From: Campylorhamphus procurvoides
Lineage: Eukaryota > Chordata > Aves > Passeriformes > Dendrocolaptidae
Direction: 5' to 3'
Length of the DNA: 64,000 bases
Assembly: GCA_013396655.1 (NCBI GenBank)
Contig: WBMV01000441.1
Coordinates: 630,914 to 694,913, forward strand
In this document: piece by piece, positions 38,655 to 52,223 of the stretch
Position numbering within the stretch: the stretch's first letter is position 1
How the letters are laid out: each line of letters opens with the position of its first letter
Program-made: the position numbers and the translations under genes
Notes under the pieces: model-generated
Seen by the model: the letters and a program-made list of their open reading frames with translations, nothing else
Database searches by the model: none
What the model was told of the DNA's origin: nothing

Positions 38655-41600
38655 ATACTTTGGATTATCATTCTAAACAACAACAATAGTAACACGCAAC
38701 TTTGGAAGAATTTTCCCAGCAGCTCAGTTTGTGCCCCACTAATTGCATTGTTTTCTGCTGCACAGACAAGTCCAGATATTCCAGGTGGAAGCATGAGAAA
38801 TGTCAGGTTAATTCAACTATGGCAAAGCAATCCCCTTAATGTCCGGTAGAAACCTCTTCCATGCAGCAAACATGAAAGCTTCTCTCTGCTTTATTTTGAA
38901 GAAGAAAAGGAGGAGGGGAAGATTCTAGGTTTTCATGATACCTGTCTCTAACTTTAAATACCTTTAGATCCAAGGTCTCAGCACTTCATGAAACAAAAGA
39001 CCCTGACTGACAGTTGTAAAGATTTCTTTGGTATGTTTTCATGCAATTAATTCTGCCCACATACTCTCAGAGAAGAATTATCTTTACCACTGTTTACAGC
39101 CTCTCATTTTCTGTCATAGGGGCTTCTAGTCCTGTTAAACTTTTCTCTGGATACAAAAATATTTAGCCTGCCTTCAGTGTGCTCTCTCCTGGTTTTGTAG
39201 GCTTCATTTTTTTCTTCTTCTTTCAACTCCTCTGTTTCCTACTTGTTTTTTTCCACAGCTATTATTCCTCTTTAGCTCTGCCAATAATTAAGGGTGAGCA
39301 CAGTGTTAAGAGCGTTTTAAATGTAGACTTTACAGAGACAATCTATTTTCTACTATCACATTCCACTTCAATTGTATGCTAACACTTTCTTTGGCTTTTT
39401 GCTTAGTGGAGCAACCATTTTGGCATGCTTTCCAAAGGGATATTAGAGGGGTAACTGCAATTTCAAAATCCATACCTGTGTAGCACTACTTTCAAATTAT
39501 CCTTGCCAAACACCACTTCATTTCTCCAGGAGTAAATCCATCTAGTTACTCATCTCACGTTCTCAAGTTCTCCAGGGAGTATGATACAATTTTAAAGGGA
39601 AAGGAAGAACAGAAAATTGCTCTTTGATTATTTGATAGTGGGAGGAGCTTTGAGGTTTTTTTCCCTGCTATTGTGTTAAAGACCTAGTTATTTGTTTGAT
39701 ATCCTAAAGAGGTTTTCTAGCCTTAGAGAAAGCTATGAGGCAAGACGGCAGATACATCATATACCAAAACATCAGGATTATAAACAAGTGCGAGAGGCAG
39801 TGTGTAGTACACCCTAACAAAACAAAGCGATAGCTTTTATTTGTAAACAAGGCACTCCCATACCACCTCTCACCAGCTGACTAAACCTATAAAATTATAG
39901 GATTAGTATTGCAACATTTCATTGCTACAGCATTGTCTCTCCCAAGCATTTGAACTACTGCGACAGGATCAACACCTGAGGCCAACTTGACACAGGAGAC
40001 AAAAGTGAATACTCCTCCTTTTCAGCGAATTTGCTCCCTCAGGAACTGAATCAAACAGCTTGGCCAGGCACCCTTCCAGCAGTGCCCATGCATTCACGCC
40101 CTCCCTTCCCTGGGACTCAGGGGGCAGCTGCCACCCAGACCTCCCTGCACCAGCCCCCAGTGTCACCACCACCACATCAGCTGGAAAGGGTGCAAAAGGA
40201 AGGGGAACCTGACAGGAAGTTAAGGAAAAGCCTCAATTCATGCCATTTCTTTCAGTTGCAGTACCTCAAATTTGCTGCTTGAACAAAAAAGCAAAAAACT
40301 CAGTCCTCTGACCTCATCTGTCTCCAAAGCTCTTCACTACAAAGGGTTCAGGCAGCATTTGACTCCAAGAGAGGCCACATTTATTTCCAGTTTCTCCAGC
40401 GAACAGACAAGACACAAAGTCTTTTCCTGCCTTCTCCCTCCTTTCCCCTGGAAATAGAAAACAGGCTGAGCTGGTGAGAGCACCACTTCCTTCTCCCCAA
40501 ACAGTGGCCGCTGGATAGCAGCGAAGCTGTGTGCACAACTAATCTGCTCAGGTTGCCTTTTGCCTTTCATTTAATAGGACACTGCCCTGTGCCCCCACAG
40601 CGGTGTGCTGTCTGTGATCAAACACAGTGCAGGCTGTGGCACTCCATGATTGTCATTGAGGGTCCTGCCACCAAACAGTTCGCGCCAGAGCTCCCACACA
40701 AGTCCAAACTCTCGTTCCCTTAGCACTAAAAGGAGAAACACATGCCTCAATGGGGAAAAAAGTTCCCCGATCATTCATTTAGGTAGAAGCCGCAGCTGTT
40801 ATTAGAGACAGCTCTGTCCCTGGTCTGTGTTAAACCAACCACACCACCAGTCCTGGCAGCAGCCGTCACATATCAGCAAAGAACACAATCCCAGTGTAAA
40901 CCTCTGGGCCTGCAAAGCCCTGAAGAGCAATCCCAAGTGCATCGTAAGTTGTTTCATGCCATGTTTATACACACACCTAGACACCTGAAAGGATTATGCT
41001 CATTTTGGTTTTCCATTTAGAAGCTCTTGTTTTCAGATTTCTAAATTATGCTATGCAACAAAAACTAGAAACTCACTGCTGCCTACAGGAGTTTCTTCTC
41101 TTGATTCCAATGCTTTTTCAAAGACAGATGAGCCAAATACCAAAATAACTCCCTGTCCCCTCTAGAAAAGCACTTCACAGAACTAACTTGCAATTTAGGA
41201 ACCAGACACTTTCCTGAAACCAAGCAAGAATGGAATTAGAGCTAATCCCATTACCCTATAACTTTTTTCCCCTCTAAAAGCAAGATTAAAGGCAGAGATG
41301 GGGAACTTCCCACATTCCCACACACCAGCTGCATTCTTCCGGACTCAGCTTGCTGAACAGCTAATAGAATTACCATCCACAGAACTAGGATTTTCAGGGA
41401 TTACTCTGGAGAGGTTGCCAAAGGAACCAACCAGACTGTAATTCCCAGCTTCTCACTTCCAGAGAGGGACAGAAACTTTAAAATGACATTGAAGAGTATA
41501 CCAGAGGGAGCCCCAGCCTGAAGAAGTTGCCATCTAGGTTTTGCAAGGGCAGTGGAGACACTGATCTCTATTAAAATTTATTGGGAAGAATAAAGAAATT

Positions 41601-43339
41601 AACTAAAAGCTCAGGACAGGAGATGTAATTAATGAGAGGGGTGACAAGGTAAGGGAGAGGGAATCACTCGCCAAGTCTGATACTGATACACCTTTCTTTA
41701 AAGGCATCAGTCTTTAAAGTACCTTTTAATGTCTTAACAATTCCTTCATTATGATTCAGAGCATATATGACTAAGTTCTCACCTTCAAATGGCACATGAA
41801 AACAGCTGAAAAACGATTATTTTTTGTTCAAAGGGGAGAAAACTTTCTATTTACATTCTGCAAAATGTAAGTCACTCATATCAAACCAACCATATATTAA
41901 ACTTTGATCTCTGTCAAGATATAAGCCGCAAAATCTCTGAGGTTAGCTTTATGATCAGTATTTGCCATTTTGAAATACCTAACCAAATAACAAAACCTAA
42001 AGGCACATTCTGCCCCCCATGGCACCATACATACAACGCAGATTTCACTGTGTAGCTTTAGAAATTTCTAAAGGATAAATATTGCAAGTTTGAACTTAGA
42101 TCAAATCCATGGAAAGAAATTGGGGGGAAAAAAGAAAACTTTTTTTTTTCAGTCAAGACACCTACAAAGAGAAACAAAAACTAGTTCAGATAAATCTAAT
42201 TTCAACTCCAAAATTTAACATTCATTCATAAAACAAAGATCCTTAATACAAATTCAGAAGAAAAAGCACCTTCTTCAAAATGCTGTTTTAAAAACCACTT
42301 ATAACCAGCAATTTAAGGAGTTTTATTGCACAGGCTTCTACAAAGCATCACGTACTGCTGAACAAATAAAAAACCCAAGACCGTCACTCAGCCTGCCAAG
42401 GCATGGAGCCAGTAGAATTAACAGGATGCAATGGGACAGAGGAAGAGGCACTAGGCTTCCCCCATAGCCACTGAAACCAACCAAAGTGTGACCCTTCGCA
42501 CTGTTGGGTACCAGCACAGCTGTTCAGCTGCTTCCTGAGCCTGATCAGCAGGGCAGGGACATGAATTTTATACAGTGGTTCCTGCCTTTGAAACTGATCA
42601 TTCAATGCAAGCCTGAACCCACTGTAGAGGATCCTACTCTCAGTTACAATGTTTGGGTCCTGAAGCCATTTAAGGAGAGCTCTTTCCAGCCAGAAGGTAA
42701 AGGACAGTTTGCATTCCACTATTAAGTTTCACAGCTTCTGGCTCTCACCTCCTCATAGACAAGCAGCACAGATTATGAATCAAAAAGAAAGAAGTCCACA
42801 ACCAATTATAAAATAGAAATTTCCTTCAAGAGAGAAGGGAAAAAGAAGAGAAAAAAATTTAATAATAATAACAACAATAATTAAAAAAATACCAGTGGCA
42901 CTTTTGGCAACTTCTTTTTCCATCACTAACCCTCCTTTCCTTCAAACTGTTTCAAAACTTAACAGAATGCACCTGAAATTGAAGTAGCAATGCCTATGAT
43001 ATTTTCTTAGCCTTCCAAGAGCTGTTCCTTTAAACATCACACTGGAACAAAAGGACAAAACCCTTGCCCAGGTAGCTCATCATAGAGAGCATTCTGTTTT
43101 ACCCCAGGGAAAAGGTATCAAGTTTTTCATGGCTGGGTCACACGCTGAAACTGCTGTTTTGGAAAGAACTGAGGGATAAGAACTCAGATCATGTCTGTCG
43201 ACATGGTGACCGGCTGCATCTGGAAAATGGGATCTCTAGTGAAGTGCAAGATAACACCTTTTTTTCTCCTTGTAAGACTTCTGCACAACATGGACCTCTG
43301 TTCAAGTTGTAAGAGCTGGAGATGTATCCTCAATCTCAC
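38655..43339. other. Gene-less stretch
   Basis: I see no recognisable gene here. The minus-strand segment 39474-39542 has donor CACAG|GTATGG and an open frame but a purine-rich, poor acceptor. A 111-codon minus-strand frame at 42384-42719 has no known product. A strong minus-strand donor, GGAG|GTGAGA, near 42748 lacks a matching acceptor. An A-rich AATAATAAC tract lies near 42855-42890. Confidence 0.4.
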
Positions 43340-43453
43340 CTCCAGCATGACTCCAGCAAGGACCAGACTGTTAGTTCTGACTGACAGGTATTTTACAGCA
43401 TTACAAATGTGCACTGTGCATCATCTGTTTCTGAGGAGGTCTCTAACACATAC
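43340..43453 (-). other. Candidate exon (minus strand)
   Basis: On the minus strand, a strong acceptor TTTCTCTATCTTTAG ends at 43454. Donor CTGGAG|GTGAGA has its GT at 43339-43338. The 114-base segment has stops in all three frames. The frame that continues from the upstream candidate 43699-43757 stays open for about 19 codons (YVLETSSETDDAQCTFVML) before TAA. It could be a terminal coding plus untranslated exon, or a lncRNA exon. The strength of both splice sites is the main evidence. Confidence 0.22.
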
Positions 43454-43500
43454 CTAAAGATAGAGAAATCATACTTGGCCTGAATGCATCAATGGTGGTA

Positions 43501-43541
43501 AGGGGGGGGAAAAAAAAACAAACAAAAACAGAAAAAAAATC
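43501..43541. repeat. G-run and A-rich simple sequence
   Basis: Nine G near the start are followed by long A runs broken by single C and G bases. It lies within the proposed intron between the candidate exons at 43340-43453 and 43699-43757. Confidence 0.7.
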
Positions 43542-43698
43542 TGTTGCAGAACTTGCCTGGAGCTGGATCTCTTGTCTCACTGCAGGGAGTTTGGAAAGCA
43601 GAAATTATCATAACAGGACATAAAGGACAGAGGAACAAATCAGGGAAATCCAGAAGAGCTCACTGGGGGGCTGGGGCAGAGAGGAGGAAAGAACTCAC

Positions 43699-43757
43699 CT
43701 CTTGTCTTTACCTTTAGACAATGGGGTAGATACACAGGACAGCACAAAGACACTCAG
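43699..43757 (-). other. Candidate exon, 59 bases (minus strand)
   Basis: On the minus strand, a pyrimidine-rich acceptor region (TTCTTCTTTCATTTAATCTG, then CTGGTCCCATAG) ends at 43758. Donor CAAGAG|GTGAGT, a near-perfect match to consensus, has its GT at 43698-43697. One frame is open throughout (VFVLSCVSTPLSKGKDK) and the other two contain stops. It continues in frame into 43340-43453 across a 245-base intron. An alternative donor TAAAG|GTAAAG lies 13 bases upstream. No protein family was recognised. Confidence 0.27.
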
Positions 43758-46700
43758 CTATGGGACCAGCAGATTAAATGAAAGAAGAAATTAACTGCAA
43801 AGACTTTGGAAACAGCTATGCCTATGAAAGGACAATCTCACAGACCTCTAATGCCAGTCCAAGGACACTGCTGCAGGATTTCTGAAGCAGTGGTATGCTG
43901 GACATCAGATGCAATCAAAGCTCAATCTGTTTCTTCCTTATTGTAGAACAATATCACCATGGAAAGCATGAAAGCAATGGCACATGGGCTCTTGATCTTT
44001 CCCCCACCCCTCTCCCTGAAGTGATGCAAAGCTGACCACCTCAGATCACAGTTTCAGTGTCATTACCACTGCCTGCAAAAGAGCCTGAATGGCATCAAAA
44101 ACAATCAACCAAGATAGACTACACCTTATGGTAGCACTTCTCAAAGAAGAGGGAGGGAATAAAAAAGAGATTGGAAATGGTTATTCACCTTTATGCCACA
44201 GTCACCACCAGCACCTTGGACCTACTTTCACAACAAGACCCTTTCACAGGATCTGACATCAATCATAGAACTAAAGACAACCTAGCATTATGGCAAGTGA
44301 AAGCAGTGGACAGACAGTTCTCCCCACACCAGACAAGGGGCTGACATGATGCTGCTCTCTTTTCTTTCAGAGGACCAGATCCATTTGACTCCCCTGCTCA
44401 TCTTGGGGATGAAGGCCATTTATGAGAAGGTGCATTTAGGTGATCATTTAGGCTACCCAGAGGTTCTCTGAGGACACAGCATTGCCCATATCCCTGTACC
44501 TCAAGCAGCTCTGCACTCCCACAGCAGATTCTCTTCCCCTTAAGCCTGTGTTAAATACAGATCCCAAACAATGAGCAAAGCTCTTGATTTGCCACCCTGC
44601 TTCATGCCCGAAATTTGCCTGCCCGCCACATCACACTAATAACTCTTCTCAATTTAGTTTCTTTTTTTAAACCAGCATGAGTGCTGACTCACATACAAGC
44701 TCTGTATTTTGGCATTCCCCAGTTATGCATTGCCCACATCCCCTCCTGCACTTACTAACACTGACTGCCTCAGCTTGGTGTTATTTTTCTCCTTCCCTGT
44801 CTCAGACTTCAGCAATTAAACTATGCTGTGATCAAGAACCAGAGACATCCCTTTGGCTGGCTTTACCCTAGCACAGCTTCCCTCTAAAGAAATACTGGAT
44901 GCAGTATTTGGAGAATGTTAAACTCTGCAAACGCTTGCCTAGAATACAGTACTGGGAGGAGGAATCACACCTGCCTCCAGCCATTTTACGAGCTTCACCT
45001 ATTGAACAGCTCAAGCAGCATCAACTATTTAGTACCCTGCCACTTATAACCACAAGCACAGCTGGCAGCATCTACCAGACAGCAAGTGCGCTGCTGGATG
45101 GGGGAGACAGCAGGGAAGCCAGCCAAATGGCTTCAGTGGACCTGCTAGCCACCTCCTACCTGCTTGAACTTCTGTAATTACCATGCAATAAAACTTCCAC
45201 TTGGATTTGGCAGGGCGGAGGGGCTCAACACAAGTTGGAATTTGTCTCGCCAGCTCTGCTAACTGTTTTGCACACAAAGCACTTGAAACTGTGATCTACT
45301 CTACCTGGCCTATGATCAGGAAACCAGTCTGGATAACATTGTGTATTGTAGCTGGCCATCCCAAACATATACCCTACCAGGTAAATGTGACTGGCCGAAT
45401 GGGAACCAAGTCTTACCAGTTACCTTTCTCTTTCTGTTCAACAAGAAACAATTAAAAAATAATTAGACAAAGACCACAAAAGACACAGTTAATACTAAGA
45501 TGCTGCTGCCTCTTAGTAGGACCTCTTGCATTTTAGAGCAGCAAGTTCAAGCAGAACAGAAATCCAAAAGGGCACAGATTACAATCCAGGTTAGAAGTGA
45601 TCCAGGAGCCTCTATCTTCCTCATAAATGCTGCTCCAGCACAGATATGGCACCTAAACCAGCCCCATGCCACAGCACAGTTGCTATGTCTGCCCTGCCCT
45701 GCCCAAATCACCTCCCTGCACTCATTAACAACACTCCCCCACTTCAAGTCTTTGGATTCAGATAAAATAGCTGTCTCAATCCTTAACCCCACAAACCATA
45801 TTTCTTTCTCAAGCAGCACACAGATCCCATCACAGGAATGACCTATGCTTTGCAGCACTGCTTCCTTTCAAGGTCAAGCTGAGCATGTTTCATTTGATCA
45901 CGTTCACAGGCTCAAAGCAGTTCACCCTAAGGGGCATAGCCCTGTCAAATTACTTTATGCCACATGATAACTGTGCCAGCCATTCCCACTTAAACTTTTC
46001 CCAAGTGATGCACCTGCAGCCAAGACAAATGAACAAAGCTGTCATGTTTGCAGGTAACATCTGCCAACTGCCACCTGTGCCAAGGCAGAAGAGGCCAAAG
46101 GAAGGCTACCTGGGAGGACACAAATCACCCTCTGATTTCAGAAGCTGGGACCATGCTCAAGCAAGCCTTTCAGAAACAAGTGAGACCGCACATGCCTTAA
46201 GCCTCTGAAGAGACTAGCAATATGGGGTAGCTTAGAGGGATGAATTTCATATTTGTCTCATTAGGAATCATGTTTGTGCAACTGAGGGAACATTAAAAAT
46301 ACTTGAGCACATGACTTATTTTTTTTCCCCTTTTTTATTTTTGTCCTGTTCTAAGAAATAAGAGACCATGTAGGAAAAGCCAAACACACAACGTCAGGAA
46401 AAATGACTGCCATCAAAACACAAAACCTGAAATTCAGGACTCATTCTCCACCTCTCCATCAAATCTCTCACCAAAACTTATCCTCACTACTGCCTTTTCT
46501 TCACCTGAAGGAACCAGTACACTTACACATGTACATTTTTCTCCAAGGTTATTCTGAAATCATTATTTTCAATTCACTTGGCAAATTAGAGGCATTGCAT
46601 AAATATTAGATGCTATAGCATAAACTCTTACACAAGGAAAGTGATTTCTGAAGTTCTTAAAACTATCATTAAGCATAGAAGAATAATTTATACACAGGAA

Positions 46701-49700
46701 GAGTTGTCTTTAGGTACATGTACGGGACTTCAGTTTTTAGCTCATTCATCAGGTCCTACTCAGTCTTATGTTCTGAACTACAAAAAGAATAAAGGAATGT
46801 AATTTTATCCAGAAAAAGACAATCACAATTTTTAAAAAGTTTTAAAAGAAAAGCAACTAATTATTTCTGTGTATTTAACCTGAGGAGACAGCCAAGCAGA
46901 ACAAGATAAAAAAAGGGATTCCTTTTCCCAGGAGTATCATACTCCTGAAATTTGTACCAAATAGAATACATACAAGAATGTAGTTACTGATGGTGTATGA
47001 GTCATGCTCCCAGCTGAGGGTTAGAAGGACTAGCTCCCAGAATTGACATTGTAAATTTCAATTCACAGGAGCAGGACTGTGGTGTTATCTCCTGTTAACA
47101 AGAGGCAATGGGGATTAAAATAAGTGATCAGTATTTGCAAGCCCTATGCTATGCTCCGACATCAAAATATTGTTCAAACTCAGGACAAGCAATTTCTGTG
47201 CTTTGGTTTACCTCATCTCACAGAGGTGTTAAGCTTTCACCTGCTTCAGATTGTTATTACAATGCTTAACATTTATATAAATAGCTTAGTCTAGATACAA
47301 CATGAAAGATACTTCAAATGGAAAAATAGTCCTGTGTTATCTTAACTCACCAAAATATTTATAATCACTGAGAAAGACTAGAAATTATTTTAATAAAAAT
47401 CTCCAGTCAATTCTCACGTAAACTCATTTCCTACAAGCTAAGTAACACAGCATGAGAAAACATGATGCAACATCATCTGCCTTAAACAACCAGTACTCAG
47501 AGTAGAAAAAAAATCCCTGAACTTCCCCTCTTCTTTTCATTTTGAACTGCAATAACTTTCCACTGCAATAATGCTGTAGAAGGACACAGTCATAATACTT
47601 CACCTACAACTCTGCATTCCTTATGGGACAGTAGCCACCATACCACTGAGAAAACGTAATTTCTACTGCAGGCCTGCAGAGCACAGAAACCACAGTATCT
47701 CCGAAATGTAACACTATGGAAAAAGAGCCTGGACTTTGTCTCATCAAACAAAAGGCACTGCTGGGATAATAAATTGACTTTAGGCCAAGAAACATACACA
47801 CCAGTAAAGTCAACTTTCTGTAAACCTATTCTAACTTGTAACTGCAAAGATATCTAGTTTCATTTAGAATTTTTTTTTAAAGGAATTTAAAAAGGTAGGC
47901 AAAAGTGTCCTGTGCATATAGTCGTAGACAACATACAATTAATCTCTTCCTCTGTCCCAGAAGTGTATTTAATAGTACCTTTTGATGTTCTCCAAAGAGA
48001 TGGGAGAAAAGCAAGAGCAAAGAAAAGAATGCATGTGACACAGGAGCAGCTTGTTATGGTCCCATCCCCAGGATTCATACAGTTTAGGAAAGCAATTATA
48101 GAACTGAATTCTGGACTACCACAAAGACACATTCAAAATACATGGAAAATTACTAATCCTATTTTTCTACCACAAAATGCTACTCAGTTGCAGTTTCTCT
48201 GCAACTGCACCAGCATGAGCAGCAGGCTAGTTCTTTGTAATTTGCAAATTTAGCATCTATTTTATCATACCATATGTAGTCAAGGGAATTCAACCAGGAG
48301 AGGAAAACTCTGCTACATCCTGTTCATCCTCTACATTCACAGAGAGAACAGTATAAAGCAGAAGAGGAAAACGTGAAAAATAATGTTCTCAGTAGAGTTT
48401 GGATGCAGTGAATACTATCTCAGTCATTTCACATTACATGCTCTACATTACTGCCTCTACTTCACCAGTTACTTTCAGATTTTAACACTGGGGCTGAGGG
48501 CAGATTAACATTAGCAGCTCTGCAGAGAAATGGTCATAACACACTGAAAACAGCACAGCAAAGAAGAAATTTCCCTCCCAGTAACAGGGCAATCCAAGCA
48601 GGAGCTCAGCAACCAGCTTGCAGCTCAGACAGCAAAAGGTCTAGAAGAGCCTGGTGGCCTCAGGAGTACAGCTGCTCCCGGAGGGGAGGGAAGGCAACAA
48701 GTAAATAAAGTGTCAGACAGGATCCCTCCCATCCCCCCTGACTCAAATAAATCACTTAACTTTTCAGAGAGCAGCAAATCTCCTCACTCCTCTGGATTAA
48801 AGGCAGACTTAAAGGAATGTTTGTTAACAGACTACCTTCTCCCTGGATCATTCCTGATGCACATCGGCTAACCACATGCAAAAAACTATGTTAAGGATGC
48901 CCTTGATTAAAAGGAAAAGTTTATTTCTAAATAATATTGTATCTTTAAAGACAACTTAAAAGCTTACTGGATGTGGGATACAATTTTCATTTTGCTTCTG
49001 TGTTTGATGACCATTAGACAAGTGTCTGTGGTATAAGAATATCTCTTTGAAACACCTATTGGCCTTTTGCCATCCTGTAGTATGAAGTGAAATGAAATTG
49101 AAGGTCTCAGGTCTCCCACTTGCAGAAGAGACAGCAGGACAGTAATTTCAGAAGACAATTTTCAGGCTGCTTACTGACTAAGGAAAGCTGAGTCCCTATG
49201 AGATTTCCACTGAAATTTCAGGAAGCAATGATGTTTTATCCCAGCATCAAGTATGTTTTTGAAGATTTCATTTGCCTGCCTACATGCTTTGCATAATGAA
49301 CACACTATTAAAGCTAATAATAAAAAATAAAGGCTAATTTGCATTTCAGTACATAATACCAGAGATAAGTAGGTAATTTTAAAAATAAGTTAAAAATATG
49401 ACACATATGAGCAATATTGCAAAAATACCCGTTATAAAAAAAAGGTCAGTACAAGAGAAGCAAGAAAAAGGAGAGAAGGAAAAGTGCTTGTTCAAGGAGA
49501 ACAAGTCAGATGAACTGGCATATACTACACAGATCCTAGGGAGAAGAAACAGTCAACAGGATGTTTCTTTGTCAATACATTGTTTAGTAAGAAATGCTGA
49601 TCCTCAGGAATCAAAGAAACAAGAGGAATTCCCTGAAATAACTGAGTATTTTGTACACTTGGACTGCTTGAGTCCTGCATGGGGACTAGGTCTAACCCCA

Positions 49701-50968
49701 AAATGCCTTCTCCACCTTGGATGAAACACCAACATTACGACATCAAGGAGCTCCAGTATCATCTGTAAACTGACATGTTTTACAAATAAAACAGACCTCC
49801 CCTTAACTTCAAGAAGTAAAAATCCCTTTGTATCCAGCTGCATTCCCACCAACAAAACATTGGAATCACTTTTCCTGGTTTGCTAAAACATGGAAAAGGC
49901 AATAGTTCAAGGAAGCTGGACCTTGCCACACTGCAAGTATGGCACATCCTTTCTGATGTCTTCATACCAAAGCAAACTAGTAAAACATGGGTTGAATGGC
50001 TGACCTTTGTGTAATGTCACAAGCTGCTCGTGAGGACACCAAACTTCCTCCTAACATTCTTGCAAGTTCTCACTTGCACTGTAACAAAAGGCAAACATTG
50101 CTCTGATAGTTTCCTTAATATAGACATGATCAAAATGCTAAATAATAGCTTGAAAGTACTTTATCCTCTGCTTTCCCCAAGCCAACAAACTTCAGAATTT
50201 CACCTTCCTGGTATTTTTTTCCCATTTCTTTTCTCTATGTAAGTCAAATGTGTTACAAAAGAAAAACATAGCTTCAATGTATACCTCCCAGAAAGTCTTG
50301 ACATTATTTTCAGAAAGACCGATAATAGCTCAGTAGGCATCAACAAAAAGTCCTATTTGGCAAAATCCAAATTTGTCCATATTTTCTTCTTTTGCTTTAT
50401 TCACTAATGCTCTGCCTTTGGAAGACAATGTAATTTTGGTGGCACTGCTTTCCTCTCAGCTTCTGCACAGCGAGCATTTTGATATCTTCTGGTTACAATA
50501 AAACCCCATTTTGGACCATCATATACATGTTTTTGGGAAGAGCCTGGTAACACATTCACTAGTTCTCTCGGACAAGTAGGACCTTTCACTTAGCTCTGCT
50601 CAATCAACAGTAGAACCAGTAACTGCAGGGGAAAAGAATAAGGGAAAAAAACAGTCAAAACCCAACAAACCAACCAAACAAAACAAAAAAAAAAGCAACT
50701 CTCCCCCGTAAAAAAACTACCACCAAAAATAAAGCAAAAGGCCAACCTCATTTCACATACATAACAACAGGAACTGAGAAAGCCAGTGTACGCCTCCCAG
50801 TTAACCCAACTGGTCAAAGCTGAAGAGGGAAGAATAATAAGTATAGGAAAACAATCCTGGTATGTTGTTCTGGTTTTATGATCACCAGAGTAATTTACTT
50901 TATCTCCAAACACTCTCTCACATCAGGTTTCATCAACAGGGTCAACCTGCACTTTCACTTTTCATTAC
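43758..50968. other. Gene-less stretch
   Basis: I see no recognisable gene here. An exon-like plus-strand segment starts at 44371 behind a strong acceptor (TCTCTTTTCTTTCAG) with weak donors at 44430 or 44440. It runs against the predicted direction and shows how often single good splice sites occur by chance. Confidence 0.4.
50641..50697. repeat. A/C-rich low-complexity tract
   Basis: AAAC-type and CCAA-type repeats run into ten or more A. The same strand bias is seen at 24804-24902. Confidence 0.8.
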
Positions 50969-51027
50969 CTGTGTTTTTCTGCCCAACAGTGTCCAGGAAG
51001 TTCGTGGGCAACAGTGGATGCCTATAC
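50969..51027 (-). other. Candidate exon nearest the CpG island (minus strand)
   Basis: On the minus strand, acceptor GGTTGTCTGGCTCCTAG ends at 51028. Donor AACACAG|GTAATG has its GT at 50968-50967. Two of three frames are open across 59 bases: one reads HPLLPTNFLDTVGQKN, the other IGIHCCPRTSWTLLGRKTQ. The second ends at a codon boundary and would join in frame to 43699-43757. Position, 0.9-1.2 kb from the CpG island, suits a second exon of a leftward transcript whose first exon lies in the gap. No family was recognised. Confidence 0.25.
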
Positions 51028-51889
51028 CTAGGAGCCAGACAACCTCCTTTCCAGTGGTTTTTAAGGGATTTTCATAGTGGCAGAACAATTAGAGCCTACT
51101 TTACAATATTTAAAATTACAGTTTCTGGAGGATCTGCTCAGTAACTTATTCAATTCTTTAATAATCTGAGGAGAACAATCCAATTTAAAATTCTTTAAAT
51201 CTCTTATCCAATTTCAGCATCCCCAGTGATAGAGCAACTTTTTAAATACAGCTAGTGATTGCTCATTAACAAAATGAAGCCTTCACTGTAAATTTTGCAA
51301 CAGTTTTTTTGGGAATTCATGTACGCCTGAAGAGACTATAGCAAAACAGCTTGTAGTCTGAAAGAACTACTAGTTTAACTTCTATAATCTCTGAGTTGGT
51401 AGCAACATGGATGGCCAGATATGCTCAAGACTTAGAGACAATAACAGAAAGAAACTCAATACTGAATCCTACACCCAGTATCATAAGGAAAACAATGTGT
51501 CTACCGATACAGGAATAAAGTGCAAGGACATGCCTTGCCTCCGCAGCTACTCCCACTGCCAGCTGGATGCACCCAAACGGACACTGCCTTTTGCCTGGCT
51601 GGCAAGGCTACAACCGGGTCCTCAACAGACACCCTCTAAAGCAAATACCATTATATGAGTGAGTCAGGGAAACAAAACAACTGGGAAAGGCAGCCCAGCT
51701 TTGGGGCTGGCCAATGGATTTTTCTTTCCGTTTGGACCTTGTGTCCCTCAAGAGTCTCCCTAAACTGAAAAGCACTTGGGGAATATGTGACCAGGCACCA
51801 CCAGCGAGTGCGACGGCTGCCAGGTCCACAGGAAGATGTCCCAAACTCCACACGTTTCACCATTCCTGGGCAGCGGGAAGTATTTACAA
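51028..51889. other. Flank of the CpG island
   Basis: The GC content rises gradually toward 51.9 kb. No gene or repeat is recognised. An 83-codon plus-strand frame at 51407-51658 has no known product. Confidence 0.4.
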
Positions 51890-52223
51890 ACGCACAAACC
51901 AACGCGGGTTTCCGACCAAAAGCCCTTTTCGTTCCAGGGTCAAGGACCGAGACTCCTGTTCGCCGGCGGGGACCCCATCCTCGGCCCCTGCGCCCCAAAG
52001 CCGTCACTACGAGTGGAAGAGCCCGGTGCTGCGCCTTGCCATCCCCGCGGGGGCTTTCAAGGGCAGCAGACCCCGCGCATCCCGCGGCTCCCCGGCAGGC
52101 GCTACCCCGGGGCGGCCGGGGCCGGACACCCGGCGCTGCAGGCCCGGGGCAGGGTCCCCCGGCAGCGGCCCCGGGGCAGGGTCCCCCGGCACCGCCGCTC
52201 TGCGCCAGCAGCCAGGGCAGCGG
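51890..52223. promoter_or_regulatory. CpG island, left shore (probable promoter)
   Basis: I count about 32 CpG dinucleotides in 51960-52223, in a window otherwise poor in CpG. Blocks such as CCCCGCGGGGGC and GGGGCGGCCGGGGCCGG include SP1-type GC boxes and G-run structures. Such islands usually mark vertebrate promoters and first exons. The island continues into the gap and stops just after it (CCCCGGGCGCC at 52888-52898), so its core is unsequenced. The strand-composition change on its two sides suggests transcription in both directions. Which gene it serves cannot be read from this window. Long frames spanning the gap are artefacts of translating N. Confidence 0.8.
52143..52191. repeat. Tandem duplication of a 27-base GC-rich unit
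   Basis: The 22 bases at 52143-52164 (CCCGGGGCAGGGTCCCCCGG, then CA) recur exactly at 52170-52191, a 27-base period. A period divisible by three would keep a reading frame, giving a Gly/Pro/Ala-rich repeat on either strand. More copies may lie in the adjacent gap and could explain why assembly failed there. Confidence 0.85.

Noticed and set aside
39474..39542. Minus-strand open segment with donor CACAG|GTATGG
   Set aside because: The region before its only usable AG is purine-rich, so the acceptor is poor.
42384..42719. 111-codon minus-strand frame considered as a retrogene or exon
   Set aside because: I recognise no protein, and there is no poly(A) tail or flanking duplication.
44371..44439. 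Plus-strand exon-like segment behind acceptor TCTCTTTTCTTTCAG
   Set aside because: The acceptor is strong but both donors are weak and the segment opposes the inferred direction. It is a useful reminder of the false-positive rate.
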